A stretch of DNA of 64,000 bases from Streptomyces hygroscopicus subsp. hygroscopicus (lineage in GTDB: Bacteria; Actinomycetota; Actinomycetes; Streptomycetales; Streptomycetaceae), in the NCBI RefSeq assembly GCF_030269125.1, contig NZ_BSSM01000007.1, positions 1-64,000 of the forward strand, written 5' to 3'. Under the pieces are notes generated by a model. It searched no databases and was not told the origin of the DNA. It was given only the letters and a program-made list of their open reading frames with translations. Position 1 is the first letter of the stretch. Every line of letters begins with the position of its first letter. The position numbers were made by a program, and so were the translations under genes. This document shows positions 7,667 through 15,953 of the stretch, one piece after another.

Positions 7667-8134
7667 TCAGGCGGCTACGGTCTGTGCCCCCAGGTGGTTC
7701 TTCGCGGCCTTGTCCAGCACCTTGGTGAAGTGCTCGGCGCGCTCGTCGCCCTCGGCCTCCTGAGCGCGGAGGCCCCCGAAACGGGCCCATTACCGCCGGC
7801 AGACGTCCCTCTCCATCAGCTTCGAGGCGTAGAACGGCAGACGCCCCTCCCGGACGAAGCCGAGGCGGTCGCGCAGGCTGAGCATGCAGATGAGCTGGTT
7901 GGCCTTCAGCAGCTGCATGTACTCCTCGACGTCCAGGTCCTCGGGCGTCCAGAGCTTGGCGAGGTCAGGGTTGGCGGACATCTGCGTCAGCCAGTCGAGT
8001 TGGTTGCGCGCGACGGTCGCCTCATTTCGTTCGGCCTGGTGCCGCGCGTCCTGCCTCAGCCGGGCGGCTCCGACCACGACGGTGGCGAGGGAAACCGCGG
8101 CGCCGGCAGCGAGGACGGCGGTGGTGAGCTTCAT
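7667..8134 (-). pseudogene. DUF6082-like membrane-anchored protein interrupted by an in-frame TAA
   Basis: The first 114 codons encode an N-terminal membrane segment (AAVSLATVVVGAARL) and a soluble part like Streptomyces DUF6082 proteins. A TAA at 7790-7792 ends the frame after CRR. The same frame then continues for 40 more sense codons (WARFGGLRAQEAEGDE onward) to TGA at 7667-7669. The continuation restores the usual family length of about 155 residues, and a Tyr codon at the stop would give the typical RRYW. A single TAC-to-TAA change is the simplest reading. Start: ATG with AAAGGACC upstream. Confidence 0.6.
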
Positions 8135-8211
8135 GCTTTAACGGTCCTTTCACGCAAAGTGATCCGGGGCGAGGGCGGGTCTGTGGAAGCCTGCGGGGCT
8201 CGCTGCGTCAT
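8131..8211 (-). CDS. 26-codon ORF linked to both neighbours by ATGA overlaps
   Basis: A 26-residue ORF (MTQRAPQASTDPPSPRIT and so on) whose ATG overlaps the TGA of the DUF6624-like gene, and whose own TGA overlaps the ATG of the DUF6082-like gene. It has no recognisable domain. It may be a real microprotein or just a coupling device that carries ribosomes to the next gene. The strict overlap at both ends is the main reason to list it. Confidence 0.35.
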   Translation of the reverse strand: MTQRAPQASTDPPSPRITLRERTVKA

Positions 8212-8783
8212 GCGACCCCCGCTAGCACGACGGCCGGTGAGCCGCCGACAATGCGATCCAGGGCGTACCGGCGGCGCACAGTGTCCAAAGCGACGGCGAT
8301 CGGCGGCAGTCCGACGGCGGCCCTTCGCTGGTCCAGCAACTGCGGCGCACGCAGTGGGCACAGCTCCACCCCTGCTGCGCTGAGGACGAGTTGCGTCCCG
8401 AACTCTTGGGGGCGCCCGCTGTTGACCAGGGCGCGGTCGTGAAGGTGGGCCCAGTGCTGGATGCGCGCATCGCCGACCTGGACCGCACGTTTCAAAAGGG
8501 TGGTGGCCGCCCGCTGGAAGTCGGGTTCGTCGTCGGCGTGAAGAGCGATGCTCCAGGCGGCACGTGCTGCGTCGGGGCCCACGAGACGGTGGCCGGGCCA
8601 GTCATGTTCGGCCAGGATGCGGCGCAGCACTTTGGTGTCGGCGTGCTCAGCGTGACGGTCCTGGCCGAGGTGGACGGCGTCGAGCTGGTTGCGTACGCGT
8701 CTGGCCCGGCGTGCTGCCGACTGTGCGGCGCGGGCGATGAGTTCGCGGGCGAGGTCCGGCCGCAGCGGTTCCGCGGTCCTCAC
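8208..8783 (-). CDS. DUF6624-like protein
   Basis: 191 residues. The middle and C-terminal parts carry features I associate with DUF6624 proteins: ILAEHDWPGHRLVG, AARAAWSIALHAD, then LHDRALVNSGRPQEFGTQ and RRAAVGLPPI. Function is not established. The GTG start lies inside a GTGA overlap with the acetyltransferase-like gene upstream, so the two are translationally coupled in the chain that begins with the HTH regulator at 9918. Confidence 0.6.
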   Translation of the reverse strand: MRTAEPLRPDLARELIARAAQSAARRARRVRNQLDAVHLGQDRHAEHADTKVLRRILAEHDWPGHRLVGPDAARAAWSIALHADDEPDFQRAATTLLKRAVQVGDARIQHWAHLHDRALVNSGRPQEFGTQLVLSAAGVELCPLRAPQLLDQRRAAVGLPPIAVALDTVRRRYALDRIVGGSPAVVLAGVA

Positions 8784-9430
8784 GCGATACTCCGCTGGTC
8801 GGCGGCGGACTGCGGCTCGTGGACCTGGCAGCCGATGAGCGCGCTCAGCCCAGGCCGAAGCTCAGCGGTGAGTTCGAGGCGCGCGACTCGCTCATGGTGC
8901 TGTCCGGTGCCCGATCCACGGACGTCCCAGCCCATGTCGGTGAGCCGACGAAGGAATGTGGCGATCGGATCAACGTCGAGAGGATGGCGGGCCATGGCCT
9001 CGGCCCGCACAAGCGGTACCTCGAGCCGGGCGGCGAAGTCGGAGGCCCACAGAGTGATCAGCCGGACGGTGTCATCGGAGTGACCGGGCAGGGTGTGAAC
9101 GCAGTCCAGGAAGAGGCACGGGCCTTCGCCCCATCCGAGGTCGGGCCCGCGTTGCGGGATCATGCAGGCCAGCAGCAGCCCGTCCTCGAACAGTCCAGCC
9201 GGTTTCACCTGCGGGGCGCGGAACAGGGCCGGGATATCGGACCGGGCGGGTGTAGGCACCCCGCGTATGGCGAGCCAGCGCTGACGGTCCTGGACGAGGG
9301 CCGCGGCCTCGTCCCGTTCGGCGTCGGTGCGCAACGACCGCATCTCGTACACGGCCGGTAACCCTTTCGCGCACTGGCTTCGAGGCGCGGGGGAGGACTC
9401 GATGGCCGCAGAAGCGGGTGAGGCATTCAC
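8780..9430 (-). CDS. GNAT-like N-acyltransferase domain protein
   Basis: 216 residues. A fold like GNAT acyltransferases is suggested by the alternation CLFLDCVHTLPGHSDDTVRL and the C-terminal LRRLTDMGWDVRGSG helix-strand, but a clear acetyl-CoA-binding Q/RxxGxG/A loop is not visible, so the assignment is moderate. The start is GTG at 9428-9430, inside a GTGA overlap with the regulator gene and with GGAGAGCGGAGC upstream. It is coupled at its 3' end to the DUF6624-like gene. Confidence 0.5.
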   Translation of the reverse strand: MNASPASAAIESSPAPRSQCAKGLPAVYEMRSLRTDAERDEAAALVQDRQRWLAIRGVPTPARSDIPALFRAPQVKPAGLFEDGLLLACMIPQRGPDLGWGEGPCLFLDCVHTLPGHSDDTVRLITLWASDFAARLEVPLVRAEAMARHPLDVDPIATFLRRLTDMGWDVRGSGTGQHHERVARLELTAELRPGLSALIGCQVHEPQSAADQRSIA

Positions 9431-9918
9431 TGGCTCGCTCCGCTCTCCATCGTGGTGGCCCCCCTGGCGCCCAGCAGGCCCCACGCGTGGGCCCAGGCGA
9501 CAAGTTGGGTGGTGTTGGCCGCCCCGGTCTTGTCGAGCAGTTCGTCATGTGCGGCTCGCACGTCGGCGGGCGCGATCTTGGCTATGGCAGCAATGTCGCT
9601 GGGATTGCTGTGCTCAGCGACCGCCCGCAGCAACAGTTGCTGCTCTGGACTGAGTTCCGGCATTGGCCTGTCCGTTGTGGGCGGAGCGACCTGCCGGGCG
9701 TTGCACAGGAAGTGCACGATCACCGGGGGCTTGCAGCGGGGCGGGCAGTGGAGGCTCTCCCGGATGTCGCGTACGTACTGGCGGACGGTCACGGCCGACA
9801 GCCCGGTCCTCGCGGCGATCTCTTGAGGGCCGAGGCCGTCCACGAGGTGCTGGGCGACGCGCTGCTGGGTCGGGGTCAGGGGGGTGATCGGTGCGCTGGT
9901 CATCATGCGCAGGGTCAC
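9427..9918 (-). CDS. regulator with two LuxR-type HTH domains in tandem
   Basis: 163 residues. The first half has LTPTQQRVAQHLVDGL, then PQEIAARTGLSAVTVRQYV, a standard LuxR-type helix-turn-helix. The second half repeats the design with LSPEQQLLLRAVAEH, SDIAAIAKIAPADVRAAH and LVAWAHAWGLL. No receiver or sensor domain is present. GTG at 9916-9918 is chosen with AAAGAGA upstream; the longer open frame is basic and shadow-like. It heads a coupled chain (GNAT-like, DUF6624-like, 26-codon ORF, DUF6082-like) and probably controls it. Confidence 0.7.
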   Translation of the reverse strand: MTLRMMTSAPITPLTPTQQRVAQHLVDGLGPQEIAARTGLSAVTVRQYVRDIRESLHCPPRCKPPVIVHFLCNARQVAPPTTDRPMPELSPEQQLLLRAVAEHSNPSDIAAIAKIAPADVRAAHDELLDKTGAANTTQLVAWAHAWGLLGARGATTMESGASQ

Positions 9919-10046
9919 GGGTGTCTCTTTCGCGGCTGGGTTGAGGGATATCGGGTGGGGTGTCGCCGGACCCCGCGGGGGACGGGGGCCGGCGACACGG
10001 GCCCGTGCGCGGCGGTCTGGATTCACGGGGCGCCGCACACGGGGGC

Positions 10047-11300
10047 TCATGCGGCTGTCGGGTCGGGGCGGGCCCACGCCGCTTCGGCGGCGAGACGTTC
10101 TGACCACTGGATGTGGGCCTCGTCGAAGGCGGCGTCGGCGAGGCGTATGCGCTGGACTTCGCCGGTTCCGGCCGGTGGGTAGGTGAACTGGATGTCGCGC
10201 CACAGGCGCTGGAGGATGTAGTCGCCGTTGAGGGCATGGGCGCCGTGCAGCTCCATGGCGTCCTGGGTTGACTGCATCGCCCACTGGTGGCCGAGGTACT
10301 TGGCGTTGATCAGGTCGGCGTCGCAGGGCAGGCCCTGGTCGAGGAGGTGCACGGACTGATAGGCCAGGATTCGCCCGGCGCGCAGGCGGGCCTCCATGTC
10401 ACCGATGCGGTCCCGCAGAACCGGCAGATCGGAGAGGGCGCCCCGGTAGCGGGAGCGCGTCTTGAGGTAAGCGGTCGAGGTGGCCACGACTGCCTCGTGT
10501 ATTCCCAGGCTGACTGCGGCCAGGTTGGGACGGCCGTACAGGATGCTGCTGCTCTGCGCTACGCCCAGCCCCTGGCCGATCTCTCCGACCACGTTTTCCT
10601 CGGGGACGCGGACATGATCGAGGTCGAGGCGGCCGGCGGAGAAGCCGTGCAGGCCGAGGCCGGGACGGTGGTCGGCGACTGAGAGCCCTCGGCGCTTGGA
10701 TTCGACCATGAACGCGGTCAGCGCCTGGGAGGTGCTCACGCCTGCCTTGGCGGTCCGGGCGACCACGAGGTGGGCTCCCGCGAGGTGGCTATTCCCGATG
10801 TGGATCTTGCTGCCGGTGATCACCCATTCGTTGCCGACGTGCTCGGCGATGGTCTCGATGCCGCCGATGTGTCCGCCGGCTCGCGGTTCGGTCACGGCGA
10901 TCGACAAGAGCAGTGAACCGTCCGCTACGCGGGGCAGCCAGCGGCCCTTCTGCTCGTAGGTGGCGAAGTGCAGCAGGGCGCCGACGGGGATCAGCGTGGC
11001 CTGGAGGATGGCCGCCGCAGCCGCCGAGACGCGGGCAATGCGGTGGACGAGGATTGTCTTGGCCACGTGTCCGGCGTCCAGCCCGCCGAAGGAGGACGGG
11101 ACGCTGACGGCGAACCAGCGTCGTGCGGCCATCAGGTCGGCGACCTTGCGCTCCACCCTGCCGGGGGCGGCCTCCATGCGTGCGGCGCGCGGCGCGATGT
11201 GCTCGGCCGCGAAGGCGTCCGCCTCGTCCCACAGCAGTTCGTGGCGGGCGTTGAGATAGGGGCGCAGCGCCGGCGGCGGCGTGGTGGGTGTGGCGGGCAT
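10047..11300 (-). CDS. acyl-CoA dehydrogenase-family flavoprotein
   Basis: 417 residues with the full acyl-CoA dehydrogenase layout: N-terminal helical domain, a central beta domain with SIAVTEPRAGGHIGG (FAD and substrate contact), and a C-terminal helical domain ending PAGTGEVQRIRLAD, the family's EGTxEIQR-like signature. It should oxidise an acyl thioester or a related small molecule with FAD. ATG at 11298-11300 has a GGAGAGGACC ribosome site. It follows the conservon and GAF gene on the same strand, so it may be the effector end of that operon; similar enzymes also serve in secondary metabolism. Confidence 0.85.
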   Translation of the reverse strand: MPATPTTPPPALRPYLNARHELLWDEADAFAAEHIAPRAARMEAAPGRVERKVADLMAARRWFAVSVPSSFGGLDAGHVAKTILVHRIARVSAAAAAILQATLIPVGALLHFATYEQKGRWLPRVADGSLLLSIAVTEPRAGGHIGGIETIAEHVGNEWVITGSKIHIGNSHLAGAHLVVARTAKAGVSTSQALTAFMVESKRRGLSVADHRPGLGLHGFSAGRLDLDHVRVPEENVVGEIGQGLGVAQSSSILYGRPNLAAVSLGIHEAVVATSTAYLKTRSRYRGALSDLPVLRDRIGDMEARLRAGRILAYQSVHLLDQGLPCDADLINAKYLGHQWAMQSTQDAMELHGAHALNGDYILQRLWRDIQFTYPPAGTGEVQRIRLADAAFDEAHIQWSERLAAEAAWARPDPTAA

Positions 11301-11387
11301 GGTCCTCTCCCTCTCCCTGGATGAAGGTCGCACGGTGGAGCGGCCGGGGATCGCCTGCGGCTCCCGGGTGGGGGGTCGTGCAACGGA

Positions 11388-12029
11388 CTAGCGGACGGGC
11401 GCGCGGGCGATGTGGTCCATCACCCGGACGCCGGCGTTGATGACGATGTCTCTCAGCCGTCGGGCCTCGCTCAGGGGCCGCTTCTCGGGGTCGATGACGC
11501 ACACCGTGCCCAGCACGGTGCCGCTGTCGTGGATGAGCGGGGCACCGAAGTAGGAGCGGATCCCGACCGCGTCGACCACGGGGTTGCCGCTGAAGCGCGG
11601 GCTGGCGTGCACGTCGTGCAGCGGAAGGGCCTTCTTGCGGGCCATGACCTCCGGGCACCAGCCGTGGTCGCGGCTCATGGTGCGGCCGACGATGACGTAT
11701 CCGCTGTCCGCGGGCGGCTGGTGCAGCCCGACGAAGGTCTGCTCCTCCAGGAAGAGGTTGACGAAGCCGTACAGGAACCCGGCTTGTGTGGCCATGTCGC
11801 GGGCCAGTTCGTCGAAGTCCTCGCTGGCAGCGGTGGGCACGCCTAGGCGATCCAGCAGCTCGTACCGCTGCGCCAGCTCGGTCGCCTGCTGGGCCTGCGG
11901 GACGGGGACGGCGGCGCCGGCGGGGAGGGATGGCCCATGGGTGACGTCCCGCATGGTACGTCGCGGCAGCGACTGCGTGAGGGGGGCGGTCTGCCGCGCG
12001 CGGTAGGGGTCGTTGGGCTGATACGACAT
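11388..12029 (-). CDS. GAF-domain protein
   Basis: 213 residues. After a disordered N-terminus of about 55 residues there is one GAF domain (LARDMATQAGFLYGFVNLF, DHGWCPEVMARKKALPLHD, YFGAPLIHDSGTVLGTVCVI). GAF domains sense small ligands or redox state. No output domain is attached, so it probably works through a partner, for example the conservon proteins just upstream. Its ATG overlaps the stop of the GTPase gene (TGATG). Confidence 0.8.
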   Translation of the reverse strand: MSYQPNDPYRARQTAPLTQSLPRRTMRDVTHGPSLPAGAAVPVPQAQQATELAQRYELLDRLGVPTAASEDFDELARDMATQAGFLYGFVNLFLEEQTFVGLHQPPADSGYVIVGRTMSRDHGWCPEVMARKKALPLHDVHASPRFSGNPVVDAVGIRSYFGAPLIHDSGTVLGTVCVIDPEKRPLSEARRLRDIVINAGVRVMDHIARAPVR

Positions 12030-12697
12030 CAGGCGTCCTGAAAGGTGGTAGTGGATGCGGGGCGAGCGGGGCTTGCCGATGCGCTCTTCAAGGCGTGGCC
12101 AACGAGGGTCAGCAGGACGCCAGCGACGTGGTTCGGATCGCGGGCGTCGCAGGTGACCACCGGCACAGAGGCGGGCAGTTCGAGGGCGGTGCGGACCTCA
12201 TCGGGGTGGTAACGATGTGCTCCGTCGAACTGGTTCACCGCGACGACGAAGGGCAGGCCGATGTCCTCGAAGAAACCGACGGGGGTGAAGCTGCTTTCCA
12301 GGCGGCGGGTGTCGACCAGGACGACCGCGCCGACGGCTCCGCGACAGAGGTCGTACCAGAGGTCGACGAACCGGTCCTGGCCGGGCGTGCCGAACAGGAA
12401 CAATTCCAGGGGCACGGGCGCGTCGGGCAGGTTGAGGCGACCGAAGTCGAAGGCGACCGTGGTGGTCTGCTTGGCCTCGACGCCCGCCAGGCTGTCCACG
12501 TCCGCGCTCGCCTCGGTCAGGTACTCCTCCGTGCTCAGCGGCGTGATCTCACTGACGGCACCCACGGCGGTGGTCTTGCCCGCGCCGAAACCGCCAGCGA
12601 TCACGACCTTCAGCACGGTCGGTGCACCGGTACGCGGGCGCGACGACGGCCGCAGCACCACGGCCGGGTCACCCGGCCTGGGGGTAGGCGATGGCAT
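12029..12697 (-). CDS. CvnD-like small GTPase of a conservon
   Basis: 222 residues. The P-loop GGFGAGKTT is at 35-43, followed by a switch Thr region, the FGTPGQDRF switch II motif (DxxGQ replaced by TPGQ, normal for this family), and NQFDGA as the guanine-specificity NKxD variant. It is the fourth conservon component, expected to cycle between GTP and GDP in a membrane complex with CvnA, B and C. It overlaps the DUF742 gene by 29 bp and the GAF gene by one base. Confidence 0.9.
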   Translation of the reverse strand: MPSPTPRPGDPAVVLRPSSRPRTGAPTVLKVVIAGGFGAGKTTAVGAVSEITPLSTEEYLTEASADVDSLAGVEAKQTTTVAFDFGRLNLPDAPVPLELFLFGTPGQDRFVDLWYDLCRGAVGAVVLVDTRRLESSFTPVGFFEDIGLPFVVAVNQFDGAHRYHPDEVRTALELPASVPVVTCDARDPNHVAGVLLTLVGHALKSASASPARPASTTTFQDA

Positions 12698-13073
12698 CGG
12701 GCCACTTCCTCTTCAGGCCGGCAGACAGGGCCGCCAGCAGTTGTGCAGAGGGACGTGCATGCGCGTCGGACGCGGCATAGGCGGTGACAGGGACGACCAG
12801 GGCGTCGGCGTCCAGGAGGTCGGAGATGAGGATCTTGACGGCGGTTACGGGACGGCCGAGTCGGCCCGCCAGCTCGGTCACCGAACGCCGGTGCTCCCGG
12901 CACAGGGCGAGGATCTCTGCGCATTCCTCGGCCTGGCCCGGGCCGGGCCGCCCGGGTCCGGCATCCAGCACCGTGTCCAGGCCGAGCAGATGCCGTGGCC
13001 GGGTGCGACCGCGCGTCAGGGTGTAAGTCCGCACGAACGTCGAATCCTCGGCCGCGCTGCCGTGTGCGGTCAC
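12669..13073 (-). CDS. CvnC-like DUF742 protein
   Basis: 134 residues matching DUF742: FVRTYTLTRGRTRP near the N-terminus, then a winged-helix-like region (HRRSVTELAGRLGRPVTAVK) and ISDLLDADALVV. It is the third conservon component. Starts at GTG within a GTGA overlap with the roadblock gene. Confidence 0.9.
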   Translation of the reverse strand: MTAHGSAAEDSTFVRTYTLTRGRTRPRHLLGLDTVLDAGPGRPGPGQAEECAEILALCREHRRSVTELAGRLGRPVTAVKILISDLLDADALVVPVTAYAASDAHARPSAQLLAALSAGLKRKWPDAIAYPQAG

Positions 13074-13585
13074 CGGACCTCATCACCCGTGCCGACGCGG
13101 ACGGGGATCTGCATGTAGGGGGCGAACTTCTGCACCAGGCGCCCCATCTCGAACCCGACGGTGCCGGCATCGGCGTCCATGGTCGCGATCACCGCGAGGA
13201 CCGTGTCCACCACGCCCCGTTCGTTGCCGGGATGGCCCTCGAAGGCCGCGCTGCGACCGGAGCTCTGGACGAAGATCAGACAGTCGTCTCGCTCGATGAC
13301 GACCTGCCTCGCCGGCCTCTTCTTGTGGGTGGGACCGGTGATGTTCGCCGCGAGTGAGGCCACTCCGCTGATGGCGGCCGACAGTTCGTCCGCCCAGTCC
13401 TTGTCGACGTCGCTGTCCAGCAGCCGTAGTCCGTCCCGCGAGAGCAGGACGGCGTGCGTGACGCCCGTCGTGTCGGAGGCGAACTGCCGCAGCAGCCACG
13501 CCATGTTGTCCCGCTTTCCGCTTGCCGTTGTCTCGGTTGCGGGTGCGTCGCCGGTCACGTTGTTCATCGCGGGGTGGGTGCTCAT
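13070..13585 (-). CDS. CvnB-like roadblock/LC7 protein
   Basis: 171 residues with a roadblock/LC7 domain: MAWLLRQFASDTTGVTHAVL, SRDGLRLLDS, and later VQSSGRSAAFEGHPGNERGV and VGFEMGRLVQKFAPYM. Such proteins regulate the CvnD GTPase. ATG at 13583-13585 is preferred because GGAGCGATCCCT precedes it. It is coupled to the DUF742 gene by GTGA. Confidence 0.9.
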   Translation of the reverse strand: MSTHPAMNNVTGDAPATETTASGKRDNMAWLLRQFASDTTGVTHAVLLSRDGLRLLDSDVDKDWADELSAAISGVASLAANITGPTHKKRPARQVVIERDDCLIFVQSSGRSAAFEGHPGNERGVVDTVLAVIATMDADAGTVGFEMGRLVQKFAPYMQIPVRVGTGDEVR

Positions 13586-13655
13586 AGGGATCGCTCCAGA
13601 AGGGGGGGAAGGGCCAGCGGATGTAACGGCCACCGGGAACGTGGAGGGACGAGGT

Positions 13656-15173
13656 TCAGGGACTGGGGTGCTCTGCCGAAGCGGTGGGAGAACCGGCTTG
13701 CCCGCCGGCCTGGATGCCGGTGCGGAAGGCGGCAGCGAGCCCTGGCGTCGCCGCGGTCACGGGGGCTTGCTCCCGCTCGTGTGGCGGATGGAACGTGCCG
13801 GCCTGGCGTCTACGCATGGGAAGGGCGGGCGCATCAGCAGAGTGACCTGCCTGTGCGGCTTCCGGCGCCCCTGCGGTACCGGGGCGTGGGACCTGCCCCG
13901 GCCTCGGGGTGGCTGGAGTCGCGGCAACCTGCTGCGGTTGCGGCGCCAAGGGGCGGGCGTCCTGGGGCAGCGCGCTCGCATCGTCGACGGAGGGAATCGC
14001 TACTAGGAGCCGTGCCGGGATGACCACCAGGGCGGTGGTGCCTCCCGTCACGTTCTCCTGCAGGAGAACGGACAGCCCGTGCGACTGGGCGATCTTCGCG
14101 GCGACCAGCAAGCCGAGCTGCCCCGCTCGCACCTGGCCGCTGACGTCGACCTCGTCGGGGGCCTGGAGCAGGTGGTTCATTTGCGCCCGCGTCTGCGGAT
14201 GCATGGGGATGGCCCGGTCCTCGACCTCGACCGCCAGCCCGTTCGCCACCCGCTGCGCACGCACCATCACCTTCGTAGCCGGATCGGAACACTCACAGGC
14301 GTTCTCGATCAGCTCAGCCAGCAGGTGCGTCAGGTCCGGACCCACATGGCCGGGAAGACCCACCTCCGCGCCCACGGACCCGGCCGCTACCGCCGCCCGC
14401 GGATACTGCACGACCTCGGAGACCGCGCCGCGTAGCACGCTCTTGACGGGAACGGGCCGACGCACGCTGCGCAGGGACTGCCCGCCCAGCACCGCTGTGC
14501 TCTCGACCTGACGACGCATCCGCGTCACGAGGTGATCGATCTCGAAGATCTTGGCGAGCAGCTCCGGGTCGTCGGTCAGCATCTCCAGCTGGCTCAGTGC
14601 CTCAAGCGCCTTGCCGACCAGCGCGTGCTCGCGCATGGCCAGGCGACGCAGCACTTCCAGGAGTACGACGGACTGGGACTCGTCGTGCACCCGTATCAGC
14701 GACGCGATGGCCTGCACCTGGAGGGCACTCAACGCCTTGTTGATCTCGACGTTCGGACTGGCCGATGGTGGCACCTGCAGGTCCGGCAGCGGCGGCCGTC
14801 CCCCGCGGCACAGCTCGTCTGCCGACCACTGCACCGACTTTTCGACGGCCGCCGCGGCTCCTGCGATCGCTGCCAGTGCCGCTGCCTGGGCATGCTCCGC
14901 AGCCGTCTGCACGGCCCCTGCAGCCGTTCGCGCTCCGCGAGCCGCCAGCGTGGCGACTCCCGCCAGTCCGCAGACCAGGCCGGCGAGGAGCCAGCCGGGG
15001 CCCACCGCGGACACCGACCAGAGGATGAAGGCGGCGCCCAGCAGTGCGGCAAGGAGCACTAGGGGCAGTGCGACGGCGCGGTGGACATGGTGCAGCGTGA
15101 ACGCGTCGATCTGAGGCCGCCGTCGGCGGTGGCCGGTGGCGGCCGGCCCTGCCGCAAAGGCGCTGTCAGGCAT
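13656..15173 (-). CDS. CvnA-like sensor histidine kinase of a conservon
   Basis: 505 residues. Two membrane segments lie at about 33-80 (VALPLVLLAALLGAAFILW and WLLAGLVCGLAGVATLAARG). A long cytoplasmic helical region follows, then an HATPase domain with LLAELIENACECSDPATKV as the N box and QLGLLVAAKIAQSHGLSV. The dimerisation region carries EIDHLVTRMRRQ instead of a standard phospho-acceptor H box, typical for conservon kinases. The C-terminal 100 residues are Pro/Ala/Gln-rich and disordered. GAGGATTCCC precedes the ATG. Confidence 0.9.
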   Translation of the reverse strand: MPDSAFAAGPAATGHRRRRPQIDAFTLHHVHRAVALPLVLLAALLGAAFILWSVSAVGPGWLLAGLVCGLAGVATLAARGARTAAGAVQTAAEHAQAAALAAIAGAAAAVEKSVQWSADELCRGGRPPLPDLQVPPSASPNVEINKALSALQVQAIASLIRVHDESQSVVLLEVLRRLAMREHALVGKALEALSQLEMLTDDPELLAKIFEIDHLVTRMRRQVESTAVLGGQSLRSVRRPVPVKSVLRGAVSEVVQYPRAAVAAGSVGAEVGLPGHVGPDLTHLLAELIENACECSDPATKVMVRAQRVANGLAVEVEDRAIPMHPQTRAQMNHLLQAPDEVDVSGQVRAGQLGLLVAAKIAQSHGLSVLLQENVTGGTTALVVIPARLLVAIPSVDDASALPQDARPLAPQPQQVAATPATPRPGQVPRPGTAGAPEAAQAGHSADAPALPMRRRQAGTFHPPHEREQAPVTAATPGLAAAFRTGIQAGGQAGSPTASAEHPSP

Positions 15174-15276
15174 GGGAATCCTCGTCAGGGTGGGGGTGGC
15201 TAGGCGTGCTGCGAAGAGCCAGCCACGCCATGGGACCGAGAATCAGCGCGATCAGAACTGCCTCGGCGGCGGTCAT
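15166..15276 (-). CDS. 36-residue membrane microprotein
   Basis: MTAAEAVLIALILGPMAWLAL is one hydrophobic helix, followed by a short charged tail rich in His, Asp and Pro. The ATG overlaps the TGA of the DUF6415-like gene (ATGA), and the 3' end overlaps the start of the CvnA-like kinase by 8 bp. Tight packing at both ends makes it likely to be expressed. It may be a small partner of the membrane kinase; function unknown. Confidence 0.6.
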   Translation of the reverse strand: MTAAEAVLIALILGPMAWLALRSTPSHPHPDEDSHA

Positions 15277-15764
15277 GTCCGGGGCACCGACGCGGCCAGA
15301 ACCAGGCACGCGAGGGCGAGAGCGAAGACCGCGCCGCGCAGCACGTTGATCGGCGGCTTCCACCAGCGCCGTCTCTGGACCGACTTCGCAGGGGCCACGT
15401 CGTGGGCCTGCACGGCAGCGATAAGGTCTTGGGTTGCCTCGGCCAGCCTGACTAGATGGACCCTGCTGGGCATGTAGCCATCGGGGAGGCCGCCCGAACA
15501 GAGCTGCTGCGCACGGAGCAGGGCCGGCTCTTGCGAAGGCGTCAGAGCTCCGAGCTGGCTGACGTGTCCTCGCAGCCGCAGTGCGAGGTCCTCCACATCG
15601 GCGGCAGTATCGGGTAACGGCGAGTCCTCGCCCAGCACGAGCGCCACCGTTTCCGTCGCCGAGGCCGCCGGGTCCCGTCGCAGGATGGGCTCACCAAGGG
15701 CGTGGCTTCTCCTTCCCTGATCACTGAGTTGGCACGCCCGGCGAAGGGCCAGCGAGGGACGCAT
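15273..15764 (-). CDS. DUF6415-like protein with C-terminal membrane helix
   Basis: 163 residues. The central SATETVALVLGEDSPLP and VEDLALRLRGHVSQL resemble the DUF6415 pattern of Streptomyces. The last 25 residues (VLRGAVFALALACLVLAASV) form a membrane anchor, which is unusual as I remember that family. ATG at 15762-15764 has a strong AGGAG 7 bases upstream. It is the first gene of the conservon operon as read here and is divergent from the HTH/TPR regulator at 15954. Confidence 0.6.
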   Translation of the reverse strand: MRPSLALRRACQLSDQGRRSHALGEPILRRDPAASATETVALVLGEDSPLPDTAADVEDLALRLRGHVSQLGALTPSQEPALLRAQQLCSGGLPDGYMPSRVHLVRLAEATQDLIAAVQAHDVAPAKSVQRRRWWKPPINVLRGAVFALALACLVLAASVPRT

Positions 15765-15953
15765 GACGCAACTCCTAGGTGAATCAAGCCAACTTGAGCG
15801 AGGAACGCTGTGCACCGCAGGCAACTGACGTGCAAGGTGAGTGATCCTGCGGCTACGTTGAGCGAACCGCGAATCCCTGTCAGGGGGTATGCCTACGCGG
15901 CCCTCAAGGCCGTCAAAGGCGTCAAAGATCATTTCGGAACCGAGGGGCAGTAC

